Of a stretch of DNA of 64,000 nt, positions 1-8,483 are shown in pieces. Each line of letters starts with the position of its first letter. Positions within the stretch are counted from its first letter, which is position 1. The notes below the pieces were generated by a model. The model ran no database searches. It saw only the letters and a list, made by a program, of their open reading frames with translations, and had not been told where the DNA came from. The stretch is from Streptomyces narbonensis (GTDB lineage: Bacteria > Actinomycetota > Actinomycetes > Streptomycetales > Streptomycetaceae). The stretch lies in assembly GCF_014649015.1 (NCBI RefSeq), contig NZ_BMSF01000022.1, positions 1-64,000 of the forward strand. Reading direction: 5' to 3'. Made by a program: the position numbers and the translations under genes.

Positions 1-250
1 ATCAACTAATCTGGCGTTGATTTTTGGCACGCTGTTGAGTTCTCAAGGTGCGGACGCTTCCTTCGTACTCACCCTCGCGGGCTTTCCTCCGGGCTTTTCC
101 TCGGTATTTCGTGTTTCCAGCCTAGCAGATCCGATTTCTCGTTTCTGCCACCCGCTGGAGCGGGGTGTCGGGGCGGAATTCGCTTTCGCGTTTCCCGTTC
201 CCGGCGGGGTCAAACATTACCAGGCTTTCTCGGTCCCCCTGACCACTCCC
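1..250 (-). promoter_or_regulatory. rRNA operon leader and promoter region (16S lies to the left)
   Basis: Read on the minus strand, positions 46-27 give TTGAGAACTCAACAGCGTGC, followed by a CAACGCCAGAT...GTTGAT stretch. This is the well-known actinobacterial rRNA leader sequence (antitermination and processing boxes) found just upstream of 16S rRNA. The 16S gene itself would lie left of the window. A -10-like TAGGCT (124-119) and a TAATGT (219-214) lie further upstream and may belong to the tandem rrn promoters, but no convincing -35 partner was found for either, so exact starts are not assigned. The 81-codon open frame on the other strand here is not a gene. Confidence 0.8.
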
Positions 251-269
251 CCGGCGAGCTGACGCACGC

Positions 270-285
270 AGAGGTGTAGACCACT
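270..285. promoter_or_regulatory. DasR-type operator (dre) upstream of crr
   Basis: AGAGGTGTAGACCACT matches the DasR responsive element AGTGGTCTAGACCACT at 14 of 16 positions; the right half is perfect. DasR is the GntR-family N-acetylglucosamine-responsive repressor of Streptomyces and is known to control the general PTS genes. The site lies between the divergent rRNA leader and crr, just before a -10-like TAGGAT at 291-296, where bound repressor would block transcription of crr. Confidence 0.75.
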
Positions 286-531
286 GGGGTTAGGATCTGG
301 CTTGATAGGTGCTGCCGACCCGCGACCCAAAGCCGCGTTGGGGTCAGGCAGGAGTACGACAGTACATCCCACCGTCAGTAGAGGCAAATCGTTTCGGGGT
401 AGTCCTAGGCCCGCCCAACTGGTACGTCTCGTGCGGAACTAGGACTTCTTATGACTTACGCTTCTGAACAGTACGCCGTCCAGGACAGGTAGTGACGGCG
501 CCACACAATCTCCGCCCCTGGGAGGCTTCCC
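286..531 (+). promoter_or_regulatory. crr promoter region and 5' leader
   Basis: A -10-like TAGGAT (291-296) follows the dre site. If it is used, the transcript would carry a leader of about 230 nt before crr. No open reading frame or known riboswitch was recognised in the leader. The ribosome binding site GGGAGG lies at about 520-525, 6-7 bases before the crr ATG. The -35 region is poor, so the start site is uncertain. Confidence 0.35.
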
Positions 532-981
532 ATGACAACCGTGACGTCGCCGCTTGCTGGACGCGCCATCGGTCTCGCCGCAGTTCCCGACCCGGTCTTC
601 TCCGGTGCGATGGTCGGTCCCGGTACCGCCATCGATCCCGTGCGTGAGGCCTCGGAGGCGGTGTCCCCTCTCGACGGGGTCATCGTCTCCATGCACCCGC
701 ACGCTTTCGTCGTCGTCGACAGTGAGGGGCACGGCGTGCTCACCCACCTCGGCATCGACACCGTTCAGCTCAACGGGCAGGGCTTCGAGCTGCTCGTCAA
801 CAAGGGTGACACCGTGACGCGCGGACAGGCCGTCGTGCGCTGGAACCCCGCTGAGGTCGAGGCCGCCGGCAAGTCCCCCATCTGTCCCATCGTGGCCCTG
901 GAGGCCACCGCGGACTCGCTCTCCGGCCTCGTCGAGGACGGCGACGTGAAGGCCGGCGACCAGCTCTTCGGCTGGAGCTGA
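532..981 (+). CDS. crr: PTS glucose-type EIIA component (Crr)
   Basis: A 149-aa stand-alone EIIA of the glucose family, a cytoplasmic phosphocarrier that passes phosphate from HPr to sugar-specific EIIBC permeases. The phosphorylated histidine is His72 in the motif GVLTHLGIDTV, and His57 (SMHPHAF) is the second active-site histidine. The length is normal for the family. The ATG is preceded by GGGAGG. ptsI follows 80 bp downstream on the same strand, giving the crr-ptsI order typical of Streptomyces. The DasR-type operator upstream suggests induction by aminosugars. Identification is firm. Confidence 0.97.
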   Translation: MTTVTSPLAGRAIGLAAVPDPVFSGAMVGPGTAIDPVREASEAVSPLDGVIVSMHPHAFVVVDSEGHGVLTHLGIDTVQLNGQGFELLVNKGDTVTRGQAVVRWNPAEVEAAGKSPICPIVALEATADSLSGLVEDGDVKAGDQLFGWS

Positions 982-1061
982 GCCCGATCGTCCTCGTGAC
1001 GACCGCGAGTTCGACATTCAACGCGGCGGCCGGGGCCGTCGCTCAATCGGAGACGGGTGAG

Positions 1062-2732
1062 ATGGAGACAACGCTGCGAGGCGTCGGCGTCAGCCACGGT
1101 GTGGCTATCGGCGAGGTCCGGCACATGGGCACGGCGGTTCTCGAGCCGCCGGCCAAGCAGATTCCGGCCGACGAGGCGGAGCGCGAACAGGGGCGCGCCC
1201 GCCAGGCGGTGGAAGCTGTGGCCGCGGACCTGAACGCGCGAGGCAATCTCGCCGGCGGTGAGGCCCAGGCGGTGCTCGAGGCTCAGGCGATGATCGCGCA
1301 GGACCCGGAGCTCATCGCCGACGTCGATCGCCGGATCGCGGTCGGCAGCACGGCTGAGCGCGGTATCTACGACGCGTTCTCGCACTACCGGGAGCTGCTC
1401 GCGGGCGCCGGTGAGTACATGGCCGGCCGCGTCGCCGACCTGGACGACGTACGGAACCGGATCGTCGCCCGGCTGCTCGGTGTCCCGATGCCGGGTGTGC
1501 CGGACAGCGACGAGCCGTACGTGCTGATCGCGCGGGACCTCGCGCCCGCCGACACCGCGCTGCTCGACCCGACGCTCGTGCTCGGCTTCGTCACGGAGGA
1601 GGGCGGGCCGACCAGCCACAGCGCGATTCTCGCGCGGGCGCTCGGTGTGCCCGCCATCGTCGCGCTGCCGGGCGCCGGTGAGCTTGCCGAGGGGACGCTC
1701 ATCGCGGTCGACGGTTCGACCGGTGAGATCTTCGTCGACCCGAGCGAGGAGAAGAAGGCGGAGCTGACGCAGGCCGCCGCAGCGCGGAAGGCCGCGCTGG
1801 CCTCGTCCAGTGGTCCCGGTGCGACCTCGGACGGGCACAAGGTGCCGCTGCTCGCCAATGTCGGTGGTCCGGCGGACGTGCCGGCCGCTGTGGAGGCGGG
1901 AGCGGAGGGCGTCGGTCTGTTCCGGACCGAGTTCCTCTTCCTTGACGACAGCAAGCAGGCTCCGTCCGAGGAGAAGCAGTTCGAGGCGTACCGCAAGGTC
2001 CTCGAGGCGTTTCCCGAGGGCCGTGTCGTCGTGCGTGTGCTCGACGCGGGTGCGGACAAGCCGCTGGACTTCCTGACGCCGGCGGACGAGCCGAACCCGG
2101 CGCTGGGTGTGCGTGGGCTGCGGTCGCTGCTCGATCACCCGGAGGTGCTGCGGACGCAGCTGACCGCGCTGGCGAAGGCGGCCGAGGGGCTGCCCGTGTA
2201 CCTCGAGGTCATGGCTCCGATGGTGGCCGACCGTACGGACGCGAAGGCCTTCGCCGACGCGTGCCGTGAGGCCGGGCTGCGGGCGAAGTTCGGTGCGATG
2301 GTCGAGATTCCCTCGGCCGCGCTGCGGGCGCGCTCGATCCTGCAGGAGGTCGAGTTCCTGTCGTTGGGTACCAACGACCTCGCGCAGTACACCTTCGCCG
2401 CCGACCGTCAGGTCGGTGCGGTGTCGCGGCTCCAGGACCCTTGGCAGCCCGCGCTGCTCGACCTCGTCGCGTTGTCCGCCGAGGCGGCCAAGGCCGAGGG
2501 CAAGAGCTGTGGTGTGTGTGGTGAGGCCGCTTCGGATCCTCTGCTCGCCTGTGTGCTGACGGGTCTCGGTGTCACCTCCCTGTCTATGGGCGCTGCGTCG
2601 ATTCCCTATGTCCGGGCGACGCTGGCCAAGTACACGCTGGCGCAGTGCGAGCGGGCCGCTGCGGCGGCCCGTGCCGCGGACACCGCGCACGAGGCGCGGC
2701 TCGCAGCGCAGGCGGTGCTGTCCGGGGAGTGA
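1062..2732 (+). CDS. ptsI: PTS enzyme I (phosphoenolpyruvate-protein phosphotransferase)
   Basis: Enzyme I takes phosphate from PEP and gives it to HPr, the first step of all PTS sugar uptake. Starting at ATG 1062 gives 556 aa, beginning METTLRGVGVSHG, the usual Streptomyces length. An in-frame GTG at 996 would add 22 residues with no similarity expected. The phosphohistidine domain carries GGPTSHSAILAR with active-site His186. The PEP-binding TIM barrel follows, with GLFRTEFLF and the C-terminal SCGVCGE catalytic cysteine loop. It probably shares the crr transcript and ends at a strong hairpin. Confidence 0.97.
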   Translation: METTLRGVGVSHGVAIGEVRHMGTAVLEPPAKQIPADEAEREQGRARQAVEAVAADLNARGNLAGGEAQAVLEAQAMIAQDPELIADVDRRIAVGSTAERGIYDAFSHYRELLAGAGEYMAGRVADLDDVRNRIVARLLGVPMPGVPDSDEPYVLIARDLAPADTALLDPTLVLGFVTEEGGPTSHSAILARALGVPAIVALPGAGELAEGTLIAVDGSTGEIFVDPSEEKKAELTQAAAARKAALASSSGPGATSDGHKVPLLANVGGPADVPAAVEAGAEGVGLFRTEFLFLDDSKQAPSEEKQFEAYRKVLEAFPEGRVVVRVLDAGADKPLDFLTPADEPNPALGVRGLRSLLDHPEVLRTQLTALAKAAEGLPVYLEVMAPMVADRTDAKAFADACREAGLRAKFGAMVEIPSAALRARSILQEVEFLSLGTNDLAQYTFAADRQVGAVSRLQDPWQPALLDLVALSAEAAKAEGKSCGVCGEAASDPLLACVLTGLGVTSLSMGAASIPYVRATLAKYTLAQCERAAAAARAADTAHEARLAAQAVLSGE

Positions 2733-2758
2733 TCCCGGGCCTTCGCTGACGTAGGGAT

Positions 2759-2799
2759 CGGAGGGGCTTCCCGTCATTGGTGGCGGGGAGCCCCTTCGG
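2759..2799. terminator. Bidirectional terminator between ptsI and the convergent gene
   Basis: Arms GAGGGGCTTCCCGTC and GGCGGGGAGCCCCTTC pair over about 15 bp, with G-U pairs, around a 6-nt loop. The stem lies between the ptsI stop (2732) and the stop of the convergent minus-strand gene (2809), so it can serve both. Confidence 0.75.
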
Positions 2800-2808
2800 C
2801 GTACCCGG

Positions 2809-3699
2809 TCAGTGGTGGGTGGGCCACTCGTCGTCGGGGTCGGGGGCGAGGGGGAAGCCGGCGTTGTAGTCGACGCCGGGCTCCGGGGAGAGGGGTTCTC
2901 CTGTGCGGGCGTCGGTGCAGTAGGCGGCGAAGACCTCTGCTGCGGTGAGGGGTGTCAGGGTGCCGTCGGTGAGGCGCCAGCCGTGGAGACGGTCGGGGGC
3001 GTCGGGGTCCATGGTGCGCAGGACGAGTCCGCCGGGTGTCGCGAGGGCGATGCCTGCCGCCAGGACCGCGGTGAACTCCGTCGCCTCCGGGCCGGCGGGG
3101 TCGGTGTCGTCGTCGGCGCGGAGGACTGCAAGGAGTTGGTCCTCGCCGGCGGGGACGCTGCAGACGAGGTGGTGGGGGCCGGGGCCCGCTGCTTCGAGGA
3201 GGCGGGCCAGCAGGCGGGCGGCGCGGGTGAAGGCTGCCCTGCCCATGTCCTTGCCGCAGGTCGCGCAGTCGCCGGCGGTCGCGAGGACCGTGGTCGCGTA
3301 CTCCCAGGTCGCGTGGCGGACCGCGGTGTCGACGAGCTCGGGCAGGAGGGTGCTGAGGGGCTGGCCGGTGTAGGTGATGCGGGCGCCCGTGGTGGCGAGG
3401 TGGGCGGTGAAGCGGCTGCGGCTCGTCGGGGTGTCGGGGTCGATCGCCGTGTCGGCGCAGTAGGCCTCGTACTCCTCGGGGTCGAAGAGGGTGACCGTGG
3501 TGTGTCCTCCCTGGGTCGCGAGGGACTTGAGGAGTGCTTCGATCTGCTGGAGGTAGGTCGTGTGGTCGTCGAAGGCGAAGGTGGTGTAGCGGCGCATGGC
3601 CGCGAAGTCGCGCGCGTCGGCGAGGAGGCCGACGGTGCTGGGGACCTCGCGGCGCAGGGCGCGGCGGAGGTTGGTCGTGGTTGTCGCGGTCCGGTTCAT
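2809..3699 (-). CDS. Conserved hypothetical protein
   Basis: A 296-aa soluble-looking protein with no signal peptide or membrane segment. The N-terminus is basic and Thr/Arg-rich; the rest is rich in Asp, Ala and Thr with mid-protein CATCGK (a CxxC pair). The C-terminus is acidic (PDPDDEWPTHH). No family was recognised. The ATG (3699-3697) is followed by Streptomyces-like codon use throughout, and the strand-specific GC pattern supports coding on the minus strand rather than the 300-codon antisense frame. It is convergent with ptsI and lies just downstream of the MFS gene on the same strand (23 bp), so it may be read from the transporter transcript. Confidence 0.75.
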   Translation of the reverse strand: MNRTATTTTNLRRALRREVPSTVGLLADARDFAAMRRYTTFAFDDHTTYLQQIEALLKSLATQGGHTTVTLFDPEEYEAYCADTAIDPDTPTSRSRFTAHLATTGARITYTGQPLSTLLPELVDTAVRHATWEYATTVLATAGDCATCGKDMGRAAFTRAARLLARLLEAAGPGPHHLVCSVPAGEDQLLAVLRADDDTDPAGPEATEFTAVLAAGIALATPGGLVLRTMDPDAPDRLHGWRLTDGTLTPLTAAEVFAAYCTDARTGEPLSPEPGVDYNAGFPLAPDPDDEWPTHH

Positions 3700-3722
3700 G
3701 CATCCCCCTGGTGACCGTCCGA

Positions 3723-5000
3723 TCAGTGCTCACTCACCGTAACCGCCTGCGCTGACAGTGACGGTCGGGTGAGGCGTCGGCGGACCAGTCGGTTCTGGGC
3801 CGCGCAGGTCGCGACCAGGGCGGCGCCGAGGAAGGGCCAGCCCAGGGGGCCCGTCGCGACGAGTCCCGTCATGAGGAGGGGGCCGGCGAAGCGCTGGGTG
3901 GACTGGGCGAGGCCGTGGACGCCGAGGTAGGCGCCCTGGGCGTCGTCGGGGGCGAGGGCGACGGAGATCTCCCAGGAGGTGATGGTGTGGACCATCTCGG
4001 CGAAGGTGAGGGTGACGGCCGCTGTGACGAGGGCTGCGACGGAGAGGTTCGGGCCGCCCAGAGCGGAGGCCGCGACGGCGAGGGTTCCGACCGCGAAGAG
4101 CGCCGCGAGCGGGGTGTAGAGGCCGCGGGCCGCTTCGGTCGTCGCGCCGAAGCGTGAGAGCGGGACCTGGAAGACCACGACGAGGACGCTGTTGAGGACC
4201 AGCAGGAGGGGTGCGAGACCCACGGGGGCGTCGGTCGCGTGGACGATCCAGAGGGGCAGGGCGACCTGGAGGATCGAGTCGTGGAGGAAGAAGACGCCGT
4301 CGCCCGCTGTGAAGGCGAGGAATCCGCGGTCGCGCCAGGGGCTCGAGGGCTTGGCCGTGGGGGTCGCGTCGGTGGAGGCCGCGACGACGCGTGAGGGCGC
4401 GGGGGCGGGCGGCTCGGCGCAGCGGAGGGTGAGCGCCGCCATGACGAGGTAGGAGAGCGCGTCGCCGACGAGGAGGAGCTGGTAGGCGGTGGTGGAGCCG
4501 ACCGCGAGTGCCGCCGCGGCTCCGAGGCCGCCCAGGGTCCAGCCGATGTTGGAGGTGGTGCGGTTGATCGCCTGGTAGCGGACGCGGTCGGGGCCTGCCA
4601 CGCGGGCCGCGTAGAGCTTGGTGAGGACGTTGGTCGCGCGGTCGGGGAGCGCGCCGATCGCCGAGATCAGGACGAGGAGGGGGAAGTCGTCGGTCGTGAG
4701 GAGGGCCAGGAGGGCTGCCGCACGGAGGAGCTGGGTGCAGATGATCACGCGGACGAGGGGGAAGCGGTCCGCGAGGCGGCCTCCGAGGGGGGCGCCCGCG
4801 ATGCCGAATGCCCCCGATACGGCGATGAGGAGGCCCACCTGTCCGAGGCCGAGCCCTGTGACGTAGGTGAAGTAGAGGGCCATCGCCGTGGACCAGAGGC
4901 CTGTGCCGCACTTGTCGATGAAGCCGATGACGAGCATCCGGCGGCCGTCTCTGCCGCCCGGGATGCGGTCCTTCAGTGGTGGGCGGGTCGTGCTCCTCAT
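3723..5000 (-). CDS. MFS transporter
   Basis: A 425-aa, about 12-segment membrane protein of the major facilitator superfamily (drug:H+ antiporter-like). The loop motif GGRLADRFPLVR after the second segment is the family signature. The start is ATG 5000, preceded on the minus strand by AAGGGGGAC; the much longer upstream open frame crosses the divergent regulator and is ignored. The gene is divergent from a MocR-type regulator, with a 12-bp palindrome between the two starts, so the regulator probably controls this transporter. The substrate is unknown; export of an amine or drug-like compound is one possibility. Confidence 0.9.
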   Translation of the reverse strand: MRSTTRPPLKDRIPGGRDGRRMLVIGFIDKCGTGLWSTAMALYFTYVTGLGLGQVGLLIAVSGAFGIAGAPLGGRLADRFPLVRVIICTQLLRAAALLALLTTDDFPLLVLISAIGALPDRATNVLTKLYAARVAGPDRVRYQAINRTTSNIGWTLGGLGAAAALAVGSTTAYQLLLVGDALSYLVMAALTLRCAEPPAPAPSRVVAASTDATPTAKPSSPWRDRGFLAFTAGDGVFFLHDSILQVALPLWIVHATDAPVGLAPLLLVLNSVLVVVFQVPLSRFGATTEAARGLYTPLAALFAVGTLAVAASALGGPNLSVAALVTAAVTLTFAEMVHTITSWEISVALAPDDAQGAYLGVHGLAQSTQRFAGPLLMTGLVATGPLGWPFLGAALVATCAAQNRLVRRRLTRPSLSAQAVTVSEH

Positions 5001-5022
5001 GGGTCCCCCTTGCACATTCTTT

Positions 5023-5034
5023 TGTATCGATACA
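5023..5034. promoter_or_regulatory. Palindromic operator TGTATCGATACA between MFS gene and MocR regulator
   Basis: A perfect 12-bp palindrome, very AT-rich for this genome, lies in the 36-bp gap between the divergent starts. It ends 2 bases before the regulator ATG and overlaps any promoter facing either way. This is the expected place for autoregulation and control of the transporter by the adjacent GntR/MocR protein. Confidence 0.7.
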
Positions 5035-5036
5035 TA

Positions 5037-6365
5037 ATGCGTTACGTGGCAGCACAATATGTGATCGCAGGGGCTACGGCCAAGGGGATTGCCGCGTCCG
5101 TCGAACGGGGCGTGGCCGAGGGCGGGCTCGCGCCCGGCGACGCGCTGCCGCCCGTGCGGCGGCTCGCCGACGATCTCGGGGTGAGTCCGGGGACGGTCGC
5201 GACCGCCTACAAGGAGTTGCGTCAGCGGGGGCTGATCGTCACCCGCGGCCGGGGCGGCACGGTGGTCGCCGACGTACCCTCGGTGGCCTCCCGGCGGCCC
5301 CCGCGCGTGCCCGCCGGGCTCGTCGATCTCGCCGGCGGTCATCCCGACCCCGCCTTCCTGCCGGTCCTGCGGCCGCCGTCGGCCGTCGCCCCCGTGTACG
5401 GCTCCCATCGCGCCGCGCCGCGCCTGCCGGCCCTCGAAGCACTGACCCGGGAGTGGTTCGAGCGGGACGGGGTACCCGCGGAGCACGTGACGTTCGCGCA
5501 CGGCGCGCTCGACTGCATCGCGCGGCTCCTCTCGACCGAGCTGCGGCCCGGCGACGCGGTGGCCGTCGAGGACCCCGGCTTCCACCACCTGCTCGACCTC
5601 GTGCCCGCGCTCGGGCTGCGGATGGTGCCGGTCGCGGTGGACGGCGAGGGGCTCGTACCGGAATCGCTGCGGACGGCGCTGCGGGGCGGGGTGCGCGCGG
5701 TGGTGTGCAGTCCGCGCGGGCAGTGTCCGACCGGCGCGTTCTTCACGCGGTCGCGGCGGGACGAACTGGTCGCCGTGCTGCGGGAGTTCCCCGAGGTCCT
5801 CGTGGTCGAGGACGATCACAACGCCGAGGTCGGCGGGGCCGCCGCGTACACGCTCGCCGCGGCGGGGCTCGACCGGTGGGCGCAGGTGCGGACCGCGTCG
5901 AAGCACCTGGGGATCGACCTGCGCTGGGCCGGGGTCGCGTGTGACGCGGTGACGCTCGCGCGGCACGACGGGCGGATGCTGATGACCTCGGGCTGGGTCA
6001 GTCACGTACTCCAGGAGACGGTGGCCGGGCTGTTCGCCGACGGGGCCGTGGGCGAGCTGGTCGCCGCGGGCGAGGCCGCGTACGCGGAACGGCGCGCGGC
6101 GCTGATCGGGGCGCTCGGCGTGTACGGGATCCGTGCCGTGGGGGCGAGCGGGCTGAACGTGTGGGTGCCTGTGCGGGACGAGTCCGCCGTGGTCAACGGG
6201 CTGCGGACGCAGGGCTGGTGGGTCGCTGCGGGCGCGCGGTTCCGGATCGTCGCTCCGCCGGCCGTCCGCATCACGGCGGCGGCGCTCGCGCCGGCCGACG
6301 CGGTGCTGCTCGCCGCGGACTTCGCCGGGGTCCTCGGGGACTCGGAGGCCACGTACGGGGGGTGA
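5037..6365 (+). CDS. MocR/GntR-type regulator with aminotransferase-like domain
   Basis: A 442-aa protein. Residues about 10-75 form a GntR winged helix (ADDLGVSPGTVATAYKELRQRGLI). The remainder is a fold-type I aminotransferase domain that uses pyridoxal phosphate as ligand; TASKHLGIDLRWAG holds the candidate PLP lysine. MocR regulators sense amino acids or PLP compounds. ATG 5037 was chosen because the longer frame upstream runs through the palindrome. No ribosome binding site precedes it, so the mRNA may be leaderless. It is divergent from the MFS gene it probably controls. Confidence 0.88.
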   Translation: MRYVAAQYVIAGATAKGIAASVERGVAEGGLAPGDALPPVRRLADDLGVSPGTVATAYKELRQRGLIVTRGRGGTVVADVPSVASRRPPRVPAGLVDLAGGHPDPAFLPVLRPPSAVAPVYGSHRAAPRLPALEALTREWFERDGVPAEHVTFAHGALDCIARLLSTELRPGDAVAVEDPGFHHLLDLVPALGLRMVPVAVDGEGLVPESLRTALRGGVRAVVCSPRGQCPTGAFFTRSRRDELVAVLREFPEVLVVEDDHNAEVGGAAAYTLAAAGLDRWAQVRTASKHLGIDLRWAGVACDAVTLARHDGRMLMTSGWVSHVLQETVAGLFADGAVGELVAAGEAAYAERRAALIGALGVYGIRAVGASGLNVWVPVRDESAVVNGLRTQGWWVAAGARFRIVAPPAVRITAAALAPADAVLLAADFAGVLGDSEATYGG

Positions 6366-6391
6366 AGCGGAGCGGAGGGGGATGGATGCGC

Positions 6392-6428
6392 GGAGCCCCA
6401 GGGCTGGTCTGTCTCCAGCCGGGGCTCC
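6392..6428 (+). terminator. Terminator downstream of the MocR-type gene
   Basis: Arms GGAGCCCC-A-GGGCTGG and CCAGCC-GGGGCTCC pair around a short TCTGTCT loop and are followed by TT. The structure lies 27 bp after the regulator stop codon and upstream of the sigma factor gene. Confidence 0.7.
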
Positions 6429-6551
6429 TTGATGTCCGGGGCGCATCGCGGACCGGTCCGGAGCGCCTCGCCTGCGCTGCGGCGTGCCGGTGTGGTCCAC
6501 GTCACCGGAACTCGGGCGAACCGGCGCCCAGTGCCATATGTGGAATCACCT

Positions 6552-7313
6552 ATGAGAGATCGTTTCCGCGCCGGAGACCCGGCGGCGCTGGGCGAGGCGT
6601 ACGACGAGCACGCGCGGGTCCTGTACCACTACGCGTACCGGGTGTGCGGCGACCGGGCGGCGGCTGAGGACGTCGTCTCCGCCACCTTCCTGGAGGCGTG
6701 GCGCTGCCGCGGGAAGGTGCACGCCGACGGCGGGTCCCTGCGTCCGTGGCTGCTGGGCATCGCGACCAACATCATGCGCGGCGCCGCGCGGGAGGCGCGC
6801 CGGCGGGACGCGGCGCTCGCCAGACTCCCCGAGCGCGGTGTGCTGCCGGACTTCGCCGACGACGTCCTCGCCCGGATGACGGACGGCGAGCAGGTACGCG
6901 CTGCCCGGGCCGCGCTCGGCAGGCTCCGGCGCCGCGAGCGGGAGGTCTTCACGCTCGTCGTGTGGGCCGGCCTCGACTACGCGGCGGCCGGGGAGGCGTT
7001 GGGGATACCGGTCGGGACCGTACGGTCCCGGCTGTCCCGGGCGCGTGAGCGGCTTCGAAAGCTCGCCGACGCCGAACTGCGTGCGCTGCGGCGGCGACAG
7101 CGGGGCGCGGGGGCGGGGCCCGACGGGCCTTCCGTCGTCGGCCGTTCCCTCGTGCGGGCCGCGGGTGAGCGGCCCGGTCCCGAGCACGGCGCTCGCCCTG
7201 CCGGTCGACCGCCCGTCGTTCAGGCCGTTGGCCTCCCCGCCGGTCAGCCCGTCGTCCCGTCCGCCGTCCGCTCCGCCCTCGTGCCCCGAACGACCTCGGA
7301 GAACCCGTCATGA
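6552..7313 (+). CDS. ECF-type RNA polymerase sigma factor
   Basis: A 253-aa sigma-70 family protein with region 2 (YDEHARVLYHYAYRVCGDR, AEDVVSATFLEAW) and region 4 (LRRREREVFTLVVWAGLDY then IPVGTVRSRLSRARERL). It lacks regions 1 and 3, as in extracytoplasmic-function factors. After about residue 185 comes a low-complexity Pro/Val/Gly tail of about 65 residues that is not part of the sigma fold. ATG 6552 has no clear ribosome binding site; an in-frame GTG at 6531 is an alternative. The stop overlaps the next start (ATGA at 7310), so the two proteins are translationally coupled and the partner is the likely regulator. Confidence 0.88.
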   Translation: MRDRFRAGDPAALGEAYDEHARVLYHYAYRVCGDRAAAEDVVSATFLEAWRCRGKVHADGGSLRPWLLGIATNIMRGAAREARRRDAALARLPERGVLPDFADDVLARMTDGEQVRAARAALGRLRRREREVFTLVVWAGLDYAAAGEALGIPVGTVRSRLSRARERLRKLADAELRALRRRQRGAGAGPDGPSVVGRSLVRAAGERPGPEHGARPAGRPPVVQAVGLPAGQPVVPSAVRSALVPRTTSENPS

Positions 7314-8407
7314 ACGCCACCCGAAAGACGCACTCGACGCACTTCCCCTCGGACGAGCGCCTGCGCGGCGAGCTGGCGGAGCTGCTCCCGCCGCCGCCCG
7401 TCCCCGATCTCGAGCCCGAGCGGGAGCACGCGCTCCGGTACGCCGTCCTGCGCGACGCCCTGGCCTCCGGGCCCGCCGCGCGCCGTCCGCGTTCCGCCCG
7501 TGCCGTCCCCCGCTTCACCTGGATCGCCGCACCTGCCGCGGCCTGCGCGCTGGTGGCCGGTGTCGTCGTCCTCGCGCCGGCGGAGGCTCCCGCCGGGCCC
7601 ACGGGCCGGATCGAGGCCGGGCAGCCGACGGCGCCCGACGCCGGGCGGTTGCTGTCCCGTGCCGCGCTCGCCGCCGCCGCCGCTCCGGCGCCGGACGCAC
7701 GGCCCCAGGACTTCGTCTACATCAGGAGCCTGGCCGCCCACGCCGGGCGCAGCGCCGCTGGTGGCGTAGCCACGCTGTCGCCCGTCCGTCAGCGTGAGGT
7801 GTGGCTCTCCGCCGACGGCAGCCGGGCGGGCCTCCTGCGTGTGGCCGGCTCGGCCGACTCCGTGCTCTCCCCGAGCCTGCCCGTGTACGAGCTGGACCAC
7901 CCGGGCGCGTCGCCGCGGCCGTCCACCCTGGGTGCCGGGGCGGCGTCCGTCACGAATCCGACGCACGCGTACGTGGCCACCCTGCCGACCGATCCCGAGG
8001 CGCTGCTGCGGCTGATCCGGGAGGAGACCCGCGGGGACGGGGGCGATGCAGATCAGCGGGCCTTCCGGGCGATCGGGACGCTGCTCGCCGAGACGTGGGC
8101 CCCTCCGAAGGTGACGTCCGCGCTGTACGAGGCCGCTGCGCGGATCCCCGGGGTCTCCCTCCTGCCGTCCGCGAAGGACGCCGCGGGGCGCGAGGGCGTC
8201 GCCGTCGCCCGTACCGCCGACGGCGAGCAGACCCAGTGGATCTTCGACCGGACCACGTCGGCGTTCCTCGGGGAGCGCACGGTGCTCGTCGAGACCACGG
8301 CCGCGGGGAAGAAGGGCACCGTGCTCGGTCTGTCGGCCGTCCTCGCCAAGGGCGCCGTCGAGCGGACCGGTGAGCGGCCGGGCGGCTCCGGCGGCCGGGC
8401 CCTGTAG
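7310..8407 (+). CDS. CU044_5270-family membrane protein, probable sigma-factor partner
   Basis: A 365-aa protein with an N-terminal cytosolic part of about 65 residues, one membrane segment (about residues 66-86, FTWIAAPAAACALVAGVVVL) and a large outside domain containing FVYIRSLAAHAG and EVWLSADGSRAGLL. This layout is that of the CU044_5270 family, regularly found just behind ECF sigma genes. An anti-sigma or signal-sensing role is inferred from the ATGA overlap with the sigma gene and the single-pass topology; no zinc anti-sigma HxxxCxxC motif is present. Confidence 0.75.
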   Translation: MNATRKTHSTHFPSDERLRGELAELLPPPPVPDLEPEREHALRYAVLRDALASGPAARRPRSARAVPRFTWIAAPAAACALVAGVVVLAPAEAPAGPTGRIEAGQPTAPDAGRLLSRAALAAAAAPAPDARPQDFVYIRSLAAHAGRSAAGGVATLSPVRQREVWLSADGSRAGLLRVAGSADSVLSPSLPVYELDHPGASPRPSTLGAGAASVTNPTHAYVATLPTDPEALLRLIREETRGDGGDADQRAFRAIGTLLAETWAPPKVTSALYEAAARIPGVSLLPSAKDAAGREGVAVARTADGEQTQWIFDRTTSAFLGERTVLVETTAAGKKGTVLGLSAVLAKGAVERTGERPGGSGGRAL

Positions 8408-8431
8408 GCGTGGAGGCGTCCGGTCGCGCGT

Positions 8432-8474
8432 GAGAGGAGGCCGGTTCCCTGTCGTGGGGGCCGGCCTCTTCTCG
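8432..8474. terminator. Bidirectional terminator
   Basis: Arms GAGAGGAGGCCGG and CCGGCCTCTTCTC form a long GC-rich stem between the stops of the CU044_5270-type gene (8407) and the convergent acetoacetyl-CoA synthetase gene (8484). Confidence 0.75.
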
Positions 8475-8483
8475 TGTGCCGCC

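Noticed and set aside
17..262. An 81-codon frame at the window start
   Set aside because: Lies in the rRNA leader and promoter region; the sequence is the conserved 16S upstream leader read backwards.
2812..3714. A 300-codon plus-strand frame covering the hypothetical gene after ptsI
   Set aside because: Gly/Val/Glu-rich and repetitive; codon-position GC pattern favours the minus-strand frame, which also abuts the shared terminator correctly.
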